Shown here: positions 9,850 to 19,398 of the stretch, in pieces | Layout of the letters: the number at the start of each line of letters is the position of its first letter | Numbering within the stretch: position 1 is the stretch's first letter | Assembly (NCBI RefSeq): GCF_009725755.1 | Contig: NZ_WNIJ01000001.1 | Location: forward strand, 558,001-622,000 | DNA: 64,000 nucleotides | Source: Bombella sp. ESL0385 | GTDB lineage: Bacteria > Pseudomonadota > Alphaproteobacteria > Acetobacterales > Acetobacteraceae | Reading direction: 5' to 3' | Notes under the pieces: generated by a model | Seen by the model: the letters and a program-made list of their open reading frames with translations, nothing else | Database searches by the model: none | What the model was told of the DNA's origin: nothing | Translations under genes and position numbers: made by a program

Positions 9850-11200
9850 GGCGGGGGTAGGGACATCGCCCCCTCATCTCATACAGGCTGGGGAGGCAGA
9901 GCCGCTTACAGAGGTCGAGTTCCGCGCTTTGATGGCGTTGGTGGAGCCTATAGGGCCTGATGAGGCAGGGCATCCGGTTTGTATTGCGGTATCGGGCGGA
10001 GGGGATTCCATGGCCCTTGCCCTTTTAGCTCGGCGATGGCGGCGGCATGTTCTTGCGTTAGTGGTGGACCATGCGTTGCGTGAAGAGTCCGCAGCGGAGG
10101 CCCGTTTAACATGTGAGCGTTTAGTGGCGTTGGATATTCCCGCGCGGTTATTAACATTAGGGCCGTTGGCTGCGGGGGGGCTACAGCAACGCGCACGTGA
10201 GGGGCGTTTTGCTGCTTTGGAGGCAGCATGCGTGGACGCTGGAGCAACGGTTCTTTTGGTTGCCCATCATGAGGCTGACCAAGAAGAAACACTCTGGATG
10301 CGGCATGAGCGTGGCAGCGGTACGCGAGGGCTAGCGGGTATGGCCCATCGTGCTGCGCGTGGGCGGATTATAGTGGCACGGCCATTATTGGGGGTCAGGC
10401 CAGAGCGTTTACGCGCCACATTGCAGCAAGCTGGTGTGGCCTGGTGCGAGGACCCGTCTAATCAAAATCGCCGGTTTCGCCGTGTTCAAGTGCGGCAAGA
10501 TATAACCTCAGCGCAGCGGCGTATGATGAGGGAGTTGCAACAAAAGGCGTGTATAGCCCAGCAAGAGGATGACGCATGGGTAGCGCGCTTCCTTGCTCAT
10601 GGGGTGGCGTGGCAGCCAGAAGGATGGCTAAAGCTGGCTCCTTTTCTGATTCAAACAGCGCATGAGAGGCCGCATATCTTTATAGATGATGGGCTGGATG
10701 AAACGCGCTTTGTCGCTTTATGTGATGAGGTGATGGGCCGATTGATTCGGCTCATTGGGGGGCAGGATTATGCTCCTACGCGGCATGCTGTGGCTGCTTT
10801 GCGCCGTGCTGGGCATGGGGCGTTAGGGCGGGCTTGTCTTACCCCGTTAAAAGGGCAGGAGCGAGGTTGGATGTTGTACCGTGAGGCACGCAATCTTGCA
10901 GGGGCTATGCCCGCTCATACAGGGCAATGGTGGGATGGGCGATGGCGATATTACGGGCCGGAATATTCTGATGTAGTGATTGCTGCTTTAGGCATGCAGG
11001 CTACGCGATGGCGTGAGGGGCGTGATGTGCCTGCCTGCATCTTACCGAGTCTGCCGGCTTTATGGCGTGGGGAGGAGCTTGTGGCTGTGCCAGAGGCTAT
11101 GCGTGGTTTGCGCTCTGATGTCCCCCGGGTGGCTTTTGTATGGGAGGGGGGAATCCCTGTTACGGGTGAGCGTGATTGGCAGAGTGGCTACGCTGAATAG
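9827..11200 (+). CDS. tilS: TilS tRNA(Ile)-lysidine synthetase
   Basis: TilS converts C34 of tRNA-Ile(CAU) to lysidine, allowing AUA to be read as isoleucine. The PP-loop ATPase motif SGGGDS is near residue 56, followed by the family's VVDHALREES and the VAHHEADQEET segment. The GTG at 9827 overlaps cpoB; an in-frame ATG at 9932 is an alternative but would leave few residues before the core. The C-terminal half is less conserved and could not be matched to a domain by eye. tilS next to ftsH is a common alphaproteobacterial order. Confidence 0.92.
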   Translation: MREHLAIKAGVGTSPPHLIQAGEAEPLTEVEFRALMALVEPIGPDEAGHPVCIAVSGGGDSMALALLARRWRRHVLALVVDHALREESAAEARLTCERLVALDIPARLLTLGPLAAGGLQQRAREGRFAALEAACVDAGATVLLVAHHEADQEETLWMRHERGSGTRGLAGMAHRAARGRIIVARPLLGVRPERLRATLQQAGVAWCEDPSNQNRRFRRVQVRQDITSAQRRMMRELQQKACIAQQEDDAWVARFLAHGVAWQPEGWLKLAPFLIQTAHERPHIFIDDGLDETRFVALCDEVMGRLIRLIGGQDYAPTRHAVAALRRAGHGALGRACLTPLKGQERGWMLYREARNLAGAMPAHTGQWWDGRWRYYGPEYSDVVIAALGMQATRWREGRDVPACILPSLPALWRGEELVAVPEAMRGLRSDVPRVAFVWEGGIPVTGERDWQSGYAE

Positions 11201-11369
11201 AGGCTATGTAAAGATGAAATCTCTTACATAAATGCAAAAAAGAGCGTCTTTTGTCCCCTTTCTACGTTGTAAGGGGTAGGAACCGAGGCAGAAATACCTA
11301 TCTTGAGAGGACTAGAGAGAGTCGTGTGGGGTGAAACTGCATGGCCTATTTGATGGGGTATGAAAATAG

Positions 11370-13262
11370 ATGAACAACATTGGCCGTAATGTTGCGATTT
11401 GGGTGGTCATCGTTTTGGCAGCCATTGGTGTGCTGGCAGCATTCCAGCCCGGTAGTCATCAGGTGACTCAAAAAATTGCTTATTCCGATTTTGTGCATGA
11501 CGTGGAAGGCCATGAGGTGCGCTCGGTGACCATTCAGGACCAGAATATTTCTGGTGTGCTGACGAATGGGACAGCCTTTGAGACATACGCCCCAGAGGAC
11601 CCGATGCTCGTCCCGCGTCTTACCTCTGCTGGTGTGCAGGTGACGGCTCATCCATCGCAGAGTGATGATAATTCGGGCTGGCGTTATATCATGGCGTATC
11701 TGCCGATTCTGCTTTTGCTCGGCTTAGGCTTCATGTTGTTCCGTCAGATGCAAAATGGCGGTGCCGGTGGGCGTGGGGCGATGAGTTTTGGTAAATCGCG
11801 CGCTAAGATGATGGTCGAGAAAAAGGGCCGTGTGACTTTTGCCGATGTTGCTGGGATTGAAGAAGCTAAAGAGGAACTGGTCGAGATTGTCGACTTCCTA
11901 AAGGACCCGCATAAATATACCCGGCTGGGGGGGAAGATTCCCAAAGGGGTGTTGTTGGTTGGTCCGCCCGGTACCGGTAAGACCTTGCTCGCCCGCGCCG
12001 TTGCGGGGGAGGCGAATGTGCCTTTCTTCAGCATTTCCGGCTCTGATTTTGTGGAGATGTTTGTCGGTGTTGGGGCATCGCGTGTGCGCGATATGTTCGA
12101 GCAAGGGAAGAAGAACGCCCCCTGCATTATCTTTATTGATGAGATTGACGCAGTTGGCCGCCATCGTGGCGCAGGCATGGGCGGCGGTAATGATGAGCGT
12201 GAGCAGACGCTTAATCAAATGCTCGTGGAGATGGATGGGTTTGATAGTAATGAGGGCGTTATCCTGATTGCTGCGACTAACCGCCCTGATGTTTTGGATT
12301 CTGCTCTGCTGCGTCCCGGTCGTTTTGACCGCCAAGTGGTTGTGTCGAACCCGGATGTGAGAGGGCGTGAGAAGATTCTTCAAGTCCATATGAAGAAGTT
12401 GCCGCTCTCCTCTGATGTGAATCCAAAAGTGATTGCGCGTGGGACCGTTGGCTTCTCTGGTGCGGAGCTGGCTAACCTTGTAAATGAGGCGGCGTTATTT
12501 GCGGCACGTTTGGGCTTGCGGACAGTAAGCATGGCGCAATTTGATGAAGCGCATGATAAGGTACGGATGGGCGCAGAACGCCGCTCTGCCGTTATTGAGG
12601 AAGAAGAGAAGAAGATGACCGCCTATCATGAGGCGGCACACGCTTTGGCGAGTTATTATAGCCCGAGTGCTGACCCAATGCATAAAGCAACGATCATTCC
12701 GCGTGGGCAAGCTTTGGGGATGGTGCAGTCCTTGCCGGAGAAAGATAATCTTGCCTACCGGCGGCAATGGTGCCTCTCTAGGATTGTGATTTGTATGGGA
12801 GGTCGCGTTGGTGAGGAGGTTATCTTTGGGCATGATGAGGTAAGTGCCGGGGCGGCTGGTGATATTCAGTCGGCAACAGGCATTGCTCGGCAGATGGTCA
12901 CACGATGGGGTATGAGCGATAAGCTGGGCATGATGGACTATGCTGATCAGGATACACTCTCTGGCATCACAGCACGGGAGGTGGATCAGGAGGTCCGCAA
13001 AATTCTGGATGAGGCCTATGCCACATGCCGCCATATCATTCTGACCCATATGGAGGCGTTTCACCGTGTTGCGCAGGCCTTGTTGGAGTATGAAACTCTA
13101 ACAGGTGAGGAGATTGGTCGTCTCATCCGTGGGGAGCCTTTAGGCCGTACTGATGAGGAGAATCAGTCCTTCCATGGGCGTAGGCCTTCTGTGCCCTCAT
13201 TTATTCAAGGGGTGAGTGCTTCTGTTGGGGATGATGGGCCGGTAGCTCCACAACCGGCTTAA
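11370..13262 (+). CDS. ftsH: FtsH membrane-anchored AAA+ zinc protease
   Basis: FtsH degrades misfolded membrane proteins and regulators. The 630-residue protein has a first membrane helix (residues 8–25), a periplasmic domain, and a second helix (about 108–125). The AAA+ module has Walker A GPPGTGKT at 198–205, Walker B IIFIDEID at 253–260 and the second region of homology [19 protein letters not shown]. The zinc site is HEAAH at 420–424, where most FtsH proteins have HEAGH; the HExxH ligands are intact. The third ligand is expected near [12 protein letters not shown]. The C-terminal tail is Pro/Gly-rich. Confidence 0.96.
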   Translation: MNNIGRNVAIWVVIVLAAIGVLAAFQPGSHQVTQKIAYSDFVHDVEGHEVRSVTIQDQNISGVLTNGTAFETYAPEDPMLVPRLTSAGVQVTAHPSQSDDNSGWRYIMAYLPILLLLGLGFMLFRQMQNGGAGGRGAMSFGKSRAKMMVEKKGRVTFADVAGIEEAKEELVEIVDFLKDPHKYTRLGGKIPKGVLLVGPPGTGKTLLARAVAGEANVPFFSISGSDFVEMFVGVGASRVRDMFEQGKKNAPCIIFIDEIDAVGRHRGAGMGGGNDEREQTLNQMLVEMDGFDSNEGVILIAATNRPDVLDSALLRPGRFDRQVVVSNPDVRGREKILQVHMKKLPLSSDVNPKVIARGTVGFSGAELANLVNEAALFAARLGLRTVSMAQFDEAHDKVRMGAERRSAVIEEEEKKMTAYHEAAHALASYYSPSADPMHKATIIPRGQALGMVQSLPEKDNLAYRRQWCLSRIVICMGGRVGEEVIFGHDEVSAGAAGDIQSATGIARQMVTRWGMSDKLGMMDYADQDTLSGITAREVDQEVRKILDEAYATCRHIILTHMEAFHRVAQALLEYETLTGEEIGRLIRGEPLGRTDEENQSFHGRRPSVPSFIQGVSASVGDDGPVAPQPA

Positions 13263-13291
13263 CGATTCCTTTTAAAAAAGAGGGTTAAGAG

Positions 13292-13325
13292 CAGGCGTAT
13301 GGCGGAGGTCATGCGCCTGTTTTGT
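13292..13325 (+). terminator. Probable terminator after ftsH
   Basis: Inverted repeat CAGGCGTATG / CATGCGCCTG (10 bp with one G-U pair) followed by TTTTGTT, about 30 bases after the ftsH stop. It separates ftsH from glmM. Confidence 0.75.
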
Positions 13326-13404
13326 TAGGGGAAGGCCTTGCGTCCTAAAAGGGAGGCTGGCATCACAGCGGCGATGGGTGTTTTAGTCGATAAAGGGGAA
13401 GGGC

Positions 13405-14775
13405 ATGGCAGGTAAACGGACGTTTTTCGGCACGGATGGTATTCGCGGTACGGCGAATATGGCCCCCATGACGGTAGATATCGCCCAGACCCTAGGCCAA
13501 GCGGCTGGCTTGTATTTTTGCCGCCAGAGTGAGACAGGCCGCCAACATCGCCATACGATTATTGTGGGGAAGGATACGCGTCTTTCTGGCTATATGATCG
13601 AATGTGCTTTGGTCTCTGGCTTTTTATCTGCCGGGGTGGATGTCGTGCTGTTAGGGCCTTTACCTACGCCAGCCGTTGCGTTTTTAACGCGGTCTTTGCG
13701 AGCGGATTTAGGCGTGATGATTTCTGCCTCGCATAACCCGTTTACGGATAATGGCATTAAACTTTTTGGCCCTGATGGCTTTAAGCTCTCCGATGCTGTC
13801 GAGGCAGAGATTGAAGCTCTGATGGCGGAGGATTTAAGTGGGCAGCTCGCCTCTCCTGCGGCGATTGGTCGTGCCTCTCGGCTGAATGACGCCGCAGGGC
13901 GTTATATTGAGAGTGTGAAATCATCCTTCCCCCGTGGGCTACGGTTGGATGGGTTGAAGATTATTTTGGATTGCGCTCATGGCTCAGCTTATCGTGTGGC
14001 TCCGGTCGCTTTGTGGGAGTTGGGGGCAGAGGTCATTACTTTGGGGGCTTCCCCTGATGGGCTGAATATTAATGATGGTGTTGGCTCCACCCATCCAGAA
14101 GCCCTATGTGCTGCGGTGCGTGAGCATAAGGCTGATTGCGGTATTGCGTTGGATGGTGATGCAGACCGCGTGTTGATTGTAAATGAGCGCGGCGAGATAG
14201 TGGACGGAGACCAGATTTTGGCTCTGATTGCGACCTTATGGCAGCGGTTAGGCTGCTTAAAAGGGACTGAAATTGTCGCAACAGTGATGTCCAATATGGG
14301 GCTAGAGGCTTACCTTGCCACGCAAGGTTTAAGCTTATACCGCACGGCGGTGGGGGACCGTTATGTTGTGGAGCGGATGCGTCAAACAGGGGGGAATCTA
14401 GGGGGGGAGCAGTCTGGCCATATGGTGTTGTCTGATTATGCGACAACGGGCGATGGGCTGTTAGCGGCCTTGCAAGTGCTGGCGGCGTTGGTCGAGACGG
14501 GTAAAAAAGCGAGTGAACTTTGTCAGTTATTTACCCCTTATCCGCAGCGTTTACAGAATGTGCCGTATCAGGAGGTGAACCCGATGACGCATCCTGATTT
14601 AAAAGAGATTGTGCAATGGGCGGAGGAGCAGCTTGCTGGAAAGGGGCGGCTTCTTTTGCGGGCGAGTGGGACAGAGCCTTTAATTCGCGTTATGGTCGAG
14701 GCGCAGGATAAGGCGTTGGTTGATATGGTTGTAGAGCGTGTAAGTGCGTATATTCGTACATTAACAACAGCTTAG
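13405..14775 (+). CDS. glmM: GlmM phosphoglucosamine mutase
   Basis: GlmM turns glucosamine-6-phosphate into glucosamine-1-phosphate for UDP-GlcNAc, feeding peptidoglycan and LPS. The 456-residue protein begins with FGTDGIRG and has the phosphoserine loop MISASHNPF (active Ser near residue 110). It also has the metal-binding DGDADR loop, the sugar loop GGEQSGH and the phosphate-binding [14 protein letters not shown] near the end. Length and motif order are those of the family. The order ftsH then glmM is common in Proteobacteria. Confidence 0.97.
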   Translation: MAGKRTFFGTDGIRGTANMAPMTVDIAQTLGQAAGLYFCRQSETGRQHRHTIIVGKDTRLSGYMIECALVSGFLSAGVDVVLLGPLPTPAVAFLTRSLRADLGVMISASHNPFTDNGIKLFGPDGFKLSDAVEAEIEALMAEDLSGQLASPAAIGRASRLNDAAGRYIESVKSSFPRGLRLDGLKIILDCAHGSAYRVAPVALWELGAEVITLGASPDGLNINDGVGSTHPEALCAAVREHKADCGIALDGDADRVLIVNERGEIVDGDQILALIATLWQRLGCLKGTEIVATVMSNMGLEAYLATQGLSLYRTAVGDRYVVERMRQTGGNLGGEQSGHMVLSDYATTGDGLLAALQVLAALVETGKKASELCQLFTPYPQRLQNVPYQEVNPMTHPDLKEIVQWAEEQLAGKGRLLLRASGTEPLIRVMVEAQDKALVDMVVERVSAYIRTLTTA

Positions 14776-14786
14776 GGTAAAAAAGA

Positions 14787-14818
14787 GGGGACATTCTGTA
14801 ACAAGAATGTCCCCCCTT
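14787..14818. terminator. Bidirectional terminator between glmM and ctrA homologue
   Basis: A perfect 10-bp stem (GGGGACATTC / GAATGTCCCC) with an 8-base loop lies between two convergent genes. On the minus strand the stem is followed by a T-rich run (the plus strand reads GGTAAAAAAGA before it), so it serves the minus-strand gene best; on the plus strand only CCTT follows. Confidence 0.8.
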
Positions 14819-14843
14819 GGGAGTAGTGAAGCGTCAAGGCTGG

Positions 14844-15608
14844 TTAGCCAGCATGACAGAGGTCAGCGACATTATTGCTATGGCCCACTGTTTGCGGTGC
14901 CGTAGCTGTGAGGGTTGGTGTTGGGGTGGCTGTTGTTGTGGGGTCTTGCAGAATATACCCACGGCCCCAGACAGTGATAATCATATGGCCCACACCAAAC
15001 CGCTGTAATTTACGGCGGAGCTTGCAAATAAAGACATCAATAATCTTCATTTCTGGCTCATCAATGCCGCCATAAAGATGGTTTAGGAACATATCTTTAG
15101 TAAGCACAGCCCCTTTACGGAGGAGGAGAAGCTCTAAGATGGAGTATTCCTTGCTGGTAAGGTTGAGGAATTGGCCATTCACACTTACCATACGTCCCTC
15201 AAGGTCAAGCTCCAGCGGCCCAGCGGTGAGGCGTGGCTCTGGCACCCCATAGGCACGGCGTGTTAAAGCTTGGATGCGCGCTTGGGTCTCGCTCATATCA
15301 AAAGGCTTGGTGACGTAGTCATCTGCCCCAGCAGAGAAAGCGGCAACCTTCGTTTTAGCATCTGCATGGGATGAGAGAACCATGATGGGGGTCGTCAGCC
15401 GGGACCGCCGCAACTGGCGAATCAATTCCTCACCGGACTGGTCTGGTAAGTCCAAAGCGGTGATGAAAAGATCGTATTGGTAATGTTTGAACATGTCGAG
15501 AGCTTCATTAGCTGATTTGACATGCTCAACCTGATAAGAGAACCGTTCCAGCACGGTAATGAGCTGTTCTACAGCGATGCTGTCACTTTCAGCGATAAGA
15601 ATACGCAT
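14844..15608 (-). CDS. ctrA: CtrA-family response regulator lacking the phospho-acceptor aspartate
   Basis: CtrA is the alphaproteobacterial cell-cycle/motility master regulator. This 254-residue protein has an N-terminal receiver domain and an OmpR-type winged-helix domain very close to CtrA: LTSKEYSILELLLLRKG, then FLNHLYGG, KIIDVFICKLRRKL and VWGRGYILQDP. In the receiver, the segment DLFITALDLPDQSG places Ala at residue 51, where Caulobacter CtrA has the phosphorylated Asp51. The acidic pocket reads ESD rather than EDD, while the conserved Ser and Lys (VLSSHAD, VTKPF) remain. A Thr/Pro-rich tail of about 30 residues follows the DNA-binding domain. This suggests phosphorylation-independent control, unless Asp53 substitutes. 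Confidence 0.9.
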   Translation of the reverse strand: MRILIAESDSIAVEQLITVLERFSYQVEHVKSANEALDMFKHYQYDLFITALDLPDQSGEELIRQLRRSRLTTPIMVLSSHADAKTKVAAFSAGADDYVTKPFDMSETQARIQALTRRAYGVPEPRLTAGPLELDLEGRMVSVNGQFLNLTSKEYSILELLLLRKGAVLTKDMFLNHLYGGIDEPEMKIIDVFICKLRRKLQRFGVGHMIITVWGRGYILQDPTTTATPTPTLTATAPQTVGHSNNVADLCHAG

Positions 15609-16089
15609 AATTCAAACTCCCTTAGACTGGTTGTAGTATGGGGAGTTTATTGCCAATAATGCAACCCTAGATTGTTTAATGGGGGTATCACACAACTAAA
15701 AGTATAGGTTTTACGAAAGCTTGTTGCTAGCTCATTTCGAGCAAAAGTGATGTTCAATCACGATAATTTTACATTTTCCCCTAAAGTAAGGGGAAAGTAT
15801 CTTCAACAGTTATTTAAACCTTAAATGATGTATATCGGATATAAATTTTTTTGTATCTGTTTTAAATCAAATATTTAACATTCATTAATAAAAGAATTAT
15901 CTAATTTAATTTTTAAATTAACGTAAAATTATTATATCGTGAACATAATTAACGGGTATGCTTATTATTTTGTGTCTATTTATTGGATTTTTCAATTACT
16001 TGTAAGTCAATTTAATGCCATCTTTTCGCCATAAATAGCCCATTATCAGGGGAGTGAATGAAGACGAATCGCATTTTCGTGAAGTCGCT
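15609..16089. other. AT-rich intergenic region upstream of the ctrA homologue
   Basis: About 480 bases with no convincing gene. The stretch is far richer in A+T than its surroundings and holds about ten TTAA tetramers between 15,810 and 16,015, the half-site of the CtrA box (TTAA-N7-TTAA), though I did not find an exact N7 pair. It must hold the ctrA promoter and the 3' end of the minus-strand unit ending at 16090. The plus-strand frame at 16054–16323 is a shadow of that gene. Confidence 0.6.
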
Positions 16090-16533
16090 TTAAGCCTGCC
16101 CGACATTATTATGCGTTATCGCCAATATATGAGTGATGTGTTCGACCGTTCCAATCAAGGCGCAGGCAACGGGATGGGTTTTATCAGCAACAAAGACAAG
16201 GCGTGTCTGGGCGGAGCTTGGGAAAAGGTCCGTCTGGAGGGTAAAGACGGTGGCGTCCTCTTTATGTTGTTGCTCGGCCTCTTTGGCGGCTTCACTGAGG
16301 AGGCGAGCGCAAATACGCTCTAAGGCAGGGAGGAGGCGCGCTGCAATCTGCGCCTCTGTTTCCTCTGGCGTGGTTTTATGGTGCGCTATTAGCTCCTCCC
16401 ACCCTGCGCGGGTGAGAAAGCAGGGGATGCTCCCTTCTGGCGTCTCTCGCTCAGCACGGAGGATGAGACCGTTTTGAGCGAGGGAGAGGACATCCAACTT
16501 AGGCAGATGGGCAGGGTCGAGCGTAATGGCCAT
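16090..16533 (-). CDS. Conserved-looking protein of unknown function
   Basis: A 147-residue soluble protein that I do not recognise. It has no signal peptide or membrane segment. The N-terminal half looks like a small alpha/beta domain (LPKLDVLSLAQNGLIL, then FLTRAGWEELIAHH). The middle is a charged helix (about residues 55–95), and the end is hydrophobic (CALIGTVEHITHILAITHN). It starts 21 bases after the M29 aminopeptidase stop on the same strand and is probably the last gene of the ankyrin–hisC–aminopeptidase unit. Chosen over the opposite frame because of operon placement and a purine-rich AGGAT site upstream of its ATG. Confidence 0.7.
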   Translation of the reverse strand: MAITLDPAHLPKLDVLSLAQNGLILRAERETPEGSIPCFLTRAGWEELIAHHKTTPEETEAQIAARLLPALERICARLLSEAAKEAEQQHKEDATVFTLQTDLFPSSAQTRLVFVADKTHPVACALIGTVEHITHILAITHNNVGQA

Positions 16534-16554
16534 GGGCGTTTATCCTGCTTGACG

Positions 16555-17799
16555 TTACACCCATTCCCCTGCACGCATGAGAGGAACGCGCTGGCCGTCT
16601 TTCACACCATCAATATCAATCTCGCCAGAGCCAATCATCCAATCAATATGAATCATGGAATGATTGGCCCCACGGGCGATGAGCTCATCTTCGCTCAAGC
16701 CTTCAGGGTCGATCATACATTTTGTGTAGGCTTGGCCGAGGGCTATATGGCACGCGGCATTTTCATCAAAAAGGGTGTTTTGGTAGAGAATACCGCTTTG
16801 GGAAATTGGTGAGGAATGAGGTACAAGGGCCACCTCCCCAATACGGCGCGCGCCTTCATCACTCTCCAAAATCCGTTGGAGGACATCTTCGCCCTTTTGA
16901 GCATGGGCCTCCACGATGCGGCCTTTCTCAAACCGGACCTGAATCCCATCAATGAGGGACCCTTGATGAAACAGCGGCTTCGTGCTGGAGACGGTACCTT
17001 CTACCCGCGCACAATGGGGAGTCGTAAAGACTTCCTCCGTTGGGATATTGGGGTTGCAGACCACACCATTGCCCGCAGCTTCTGCCCCACCTGTCCAGAG
17101 GTGCCCATCTGCGAGGCCAACGGTAAGGTCCGTCCCCGGCCCGGTGAAGTGCAAGGCATCGAACCGAGCATCATTGAGCATAGCCGCGCGGGCATGGAGG
17201 GTTTTATTATGCTCTGCCCAAGCCGCTACAGGGTCTGCAACATCCACGCGGGAGGCATGGAAGATGCCTTTCCATAAGGCAGCGAGGGCTTCATCCTCTG
17301 GGAGATGGGGGAAGACCTGCTGCGCCCAAGCGGGGGTAGCACAGGCGATGATGTTCCAATTAATATCAAAGCTTGTGATAAGCTCCATCGCGGGGCGATG
17401 AGCAGCGGAGCTTGCCCGGCTCGCACGGGAGATATGCTCGGGGTTTTGCCCCTTTAGAAGGGTGGGGTTGCCCCCGGTGATGGCCATGCGGGCTGCGCCA
17501 TTGCGGAAGGCTTCAGCCATGCCATTGGCCAGCCAGCCCGCAGCTGTATCAAAGCTCTCCTCACGGGCGTGGTGGAAACGGGCCAGAGTGGTTTCATCAT
17601 CCTGATACAGCGTTGTGACGAGTGAGGCCCCTGCTTTATAGGCATGGGTGGTGATGCGCCGGATAAGCGGGACGGCTTCCAGCCCTGCGGTAATAACAAG
17701 CTGCTGGCCGGGTGTAATATTTAACCCCGTGCGGACGGCAACTTCTGCTAGACGGTCTAAAAGCTGGTCATGGGTGAAAGAAGATGTAGGCATCGTCAT
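16555..17799 (-). CDS. M29-family (AmpS/PepS-type) metallo-aminopeptidase
   Basis: A cytosolic aminopeptidase of family M29, which removes N-terminal residues using a two-metal centre. The visible signatures are the RVEGTVSSTKPL segment (ligand Glu), the SQSGILYQNTLFDENAACHIALG block (Glu and His), and ANHSMIHIDWMIGS, whose His-x3-His-x-Asp supplies the remaining ligands. The frame stays open into hisC, but an ATG at 17799 with an AAGGAT site upstream gives a standard 414-residue enzyme starting MTMPTSSFTHDQLLDRLA. ATG 17793 is an alternative. It lies 31 bases downstream of hisC on the same strand. Confidence 0.9.
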   Translation of the reverse strand: MTMPTSSFTHDQLLDRLAEVAVRTGLNITPGQQLVITAGLEAVPLIRRITTHAYKAGASLVTTLYQDDETTLARFHHAREESFDTAAGWLANGMAEAFRNGAARMAITGGNPTLLKGQNPEHISRASRASSAAHRPAMELITSFDINWNIIACATPAWAQQVFPHLPEDEALAALWKGIFHASRVDVADPVAAWAEHNKTLHARAAMLNDARFDALHFTGPGTDLTVGLADGHLWTGGAEAAGNGVVCNPNIPTEEVFTTPHCARVEGTVSSTKPLFHQGSLIDGIQVRFEKGRIVEAHAQKGEDVLQRILESDEGARRIGEVALVPHSSPISQSGILYQNTLFDENAACHIALGQAYTKCMIDPEGLSEDELIARGANHSMIHIDWMIGSGEIDIDGVKDGQRVPLMRAGEWV

Positions 17800-17830
17800 A
17801 TAATCCTTTGGAGGAGCTGCATGGGGGCGT

Positions 17831-18895
17831 TTAGCGGGGGAGTATGTCATCAAGGGCGGTGAGGAGGCTATCCATCTCCTCATCTGTGCCGATGGTGATG
17901 CGTAACCAATCGCTGATGCGTGGGCTATCACCTTGATGGCGGACAATGATGGCGCGTTCCCGCAAGGCGGTGAAGATATGCGCCGCAGAGCAAGAGGGAT
18001 GATGGACTAAAATAAAATTAGCCGTGGAGGGGAGGACTTCCATCCCACGCTTCTGCAAAGCCGTGATAATGCGCTCGCGTGTGGCGATGATGCGGGCTGT
18101 TGTTTGTTTAAGCCATGCCTCATCACGGATGGAGGCTTCCGCCCCTACTTGGGCAGGGCGGGAGAGAGGGTAGGAGTTGAAGCTATCCTTCACGCGTGTC
18201 AGCCCTTCAATTAAGGGGGGCGAGCCAATGGCGTATCCTACGCGCAGCCCTGCTAATCCTGATGATTTGGAGAAGGTGCGAATGACAAGAAGATTGGGAT
18301 AGCGGTCGATTAAGCTGATAGCACTCTCCCCACCGAAATCCACATAGGCTTCATCAATCACCACAACCTGTTCCGAGACGCGTTGGAGAAGTGATTCAAT
18401 GGCCGGTAAAGGCAGGCTGATGCCTGTATTGGCATTAGGGTTAGCAATGATGATGCCCCCCGTAGGCCCTTCATAATCTTCTGGCGCGATGGTGAAATCA
18501 TCGCGTAACGGGATGGTGCGGTATGTTAGCCCAAATAATTGGCAATAGATGGGGTAGAAGCCATATGTCACATCGCTGAAGAGGACAGGGGCATCATCTC
18601 GGAATAAGGCGCGGAATGTGTGAGCGAGGACCTCATCAGACCCATTGCCGACAAAAACACACTCAACGGGGACATTTGCTTGTGCGGCAATGGCTGTACG
18701 CAGGGCTAGGGCGGTAGGGTCTGGGTACAAGCGCAGCGTGTCATCAGCACTGGCTTTGATAGCCTCTAGCGCGCGCGGAGAAGGGCCGTAGGGGGATTCG
18801 TTGGTATTGAGCTTAACCAGCTTTGCCATGCGTGGCTGCTCGCCGGGGATATAGGGCTTGAGGGTATGGACCCGTTGGTTCCAAAAGCGGCTCAT
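17831..18895 (-). CDS. hisC: HisC histidinol-phosphate aminotransferase
   Basis: A PLP-dependent class I/II aminotransferase for histidine synthesis; homologues in this group can also transaminate aromatic amino acids. The 354-residue protein has LNTNESPYGPSPRALEAI, the GNGSDE phosphate-binding loop, ANPNANTG, DEAYVDFGG and the PLP lysine in RTFSKSSGLAGLRVGYAIG. The final TIGTDEEMDSLLTAL is the family's C-terminal signature. Its ATG overlaps the stop of the upstream ankyrin gene by four bases, so the two are translationally coupled. No other his genes are visible here. Confidence 0.93.
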   Translation of the reverse strand: MSRFWNQRVHTLKPYIPGEQPRMAKLVKLNTNESPYGPSPRALEAIKASADDTLRLYPDPTALALRTAIAAQANVPVECVFVGNGSDEVLAHTFRALFRDDAPVLFSDVTYGFYPIYCQLFGLTYRTIPLRDDFTIAPEDYEGPTGGIIIANPNANTGISLPLPAIESLLQRVSEQVVVIDEAYVDFGGESAISLIDRYPNLLVIRTFSKSSGLAGLRVGYAIGSPPLIEGLTRVKDSFNSYPLSRPAQVGAEASIRDEAWLKQTTARIIATRERIITALQKRGMEVLPSTANFILVHHPSCSAAHIFTALRERAIIVRHQGDSPRISDWLRITIGTDEEMDSLLTALDDILPR

Positions 18896-19398
18896 GGGTG
18901 TGTTGCCTTTGCTTCAAAGAGGCTGCCAAGACCTTGACGATGGGCAAGGTCGCGTGCGGAGAGGCCCTCAGCATCGCGGAGGTCTGGGTTGGCCCCATGG
19001 TTTAGCAAGAAGCGCGCCATTGCTTGCCGCCCAAACATGATGGCGAACATAAGAGGTGTCCGCCCTGCATGATTAGGATGGTCCACTTTCGCCCCATGCT
19101 CTAAGAGGAGGCGGGCAATGGGTTCAAAGCCTTTAAAGGCCACACCGGAGAGAGCAGTTGCCCCTTTTGCATCCACGCCATTAGGGTCGGCCCCGCGCTC
19201 TAGCAGCAAACGCGCGGTATCGAGCTGCTCATTATAGGTTGCGACAATGAGGGGCGTATAACCTTGGTTGTTGGTGCAATCTGCGGGCATCCCAGCGTCC
19301 AGAAATTGCGTAACAAGGTCAGTCTCCCCATTACGGGCAGCATCAATAAAGAGCGTGGTAATTTGCTCTGGGGTGAAGGACATAGTGGGTTGGGACAT
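18892..19398 (-). CDS. Ankyrin-repeat protein
   Basis: A 168-residue protein made largely of ankyrin repeats. About four can be read, for example GYTPLIVATYNEQLDTARLL, then GATALSGVAFKGFEPIARLL, GRTPLMFAIMFGRQAMARFL and a final degenerate copy. No signal peptide is seen, so it is probably a cytosolic protein-binding module; its partner is unknown. It is the first gene of a minus-strand group with hisC and the M29 peptidase, and overlaps hisC by ATGA. An alternative start is the ATG at 19383. Confidence 0.85.
   Translation of the reverse strand: MSQPTMSFTPEQITTLFIDAARNGETDLVTQFLDAGMPADCTNNQGYTPLIVATYNEQLDTARLLLERGADPNGVDAKGATALSGVAFKGFEPIARLLLEHGAKVDHPNHAGRTPLMFAIMFGRQAMARFLLNHGANPDLRDAEGLSARDLAHRQGLGSLFEAKATHP

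Noticed and set aside
16054-16323. Plus-strand frame of 89 codons
   Set aside because: It overlaps the minus-strand gene at 16090–16533, which has operon context and a better ribosome-binding site; the translation has no recognisable features.
17800-17946. N-terminal extension of the M29 aminopeptidase into hisC
   Set aside because: The extra residues do not fit the family and would overlap the end of hisC by over 100 bases; ATG 17799 has its own ribosome-binding site.
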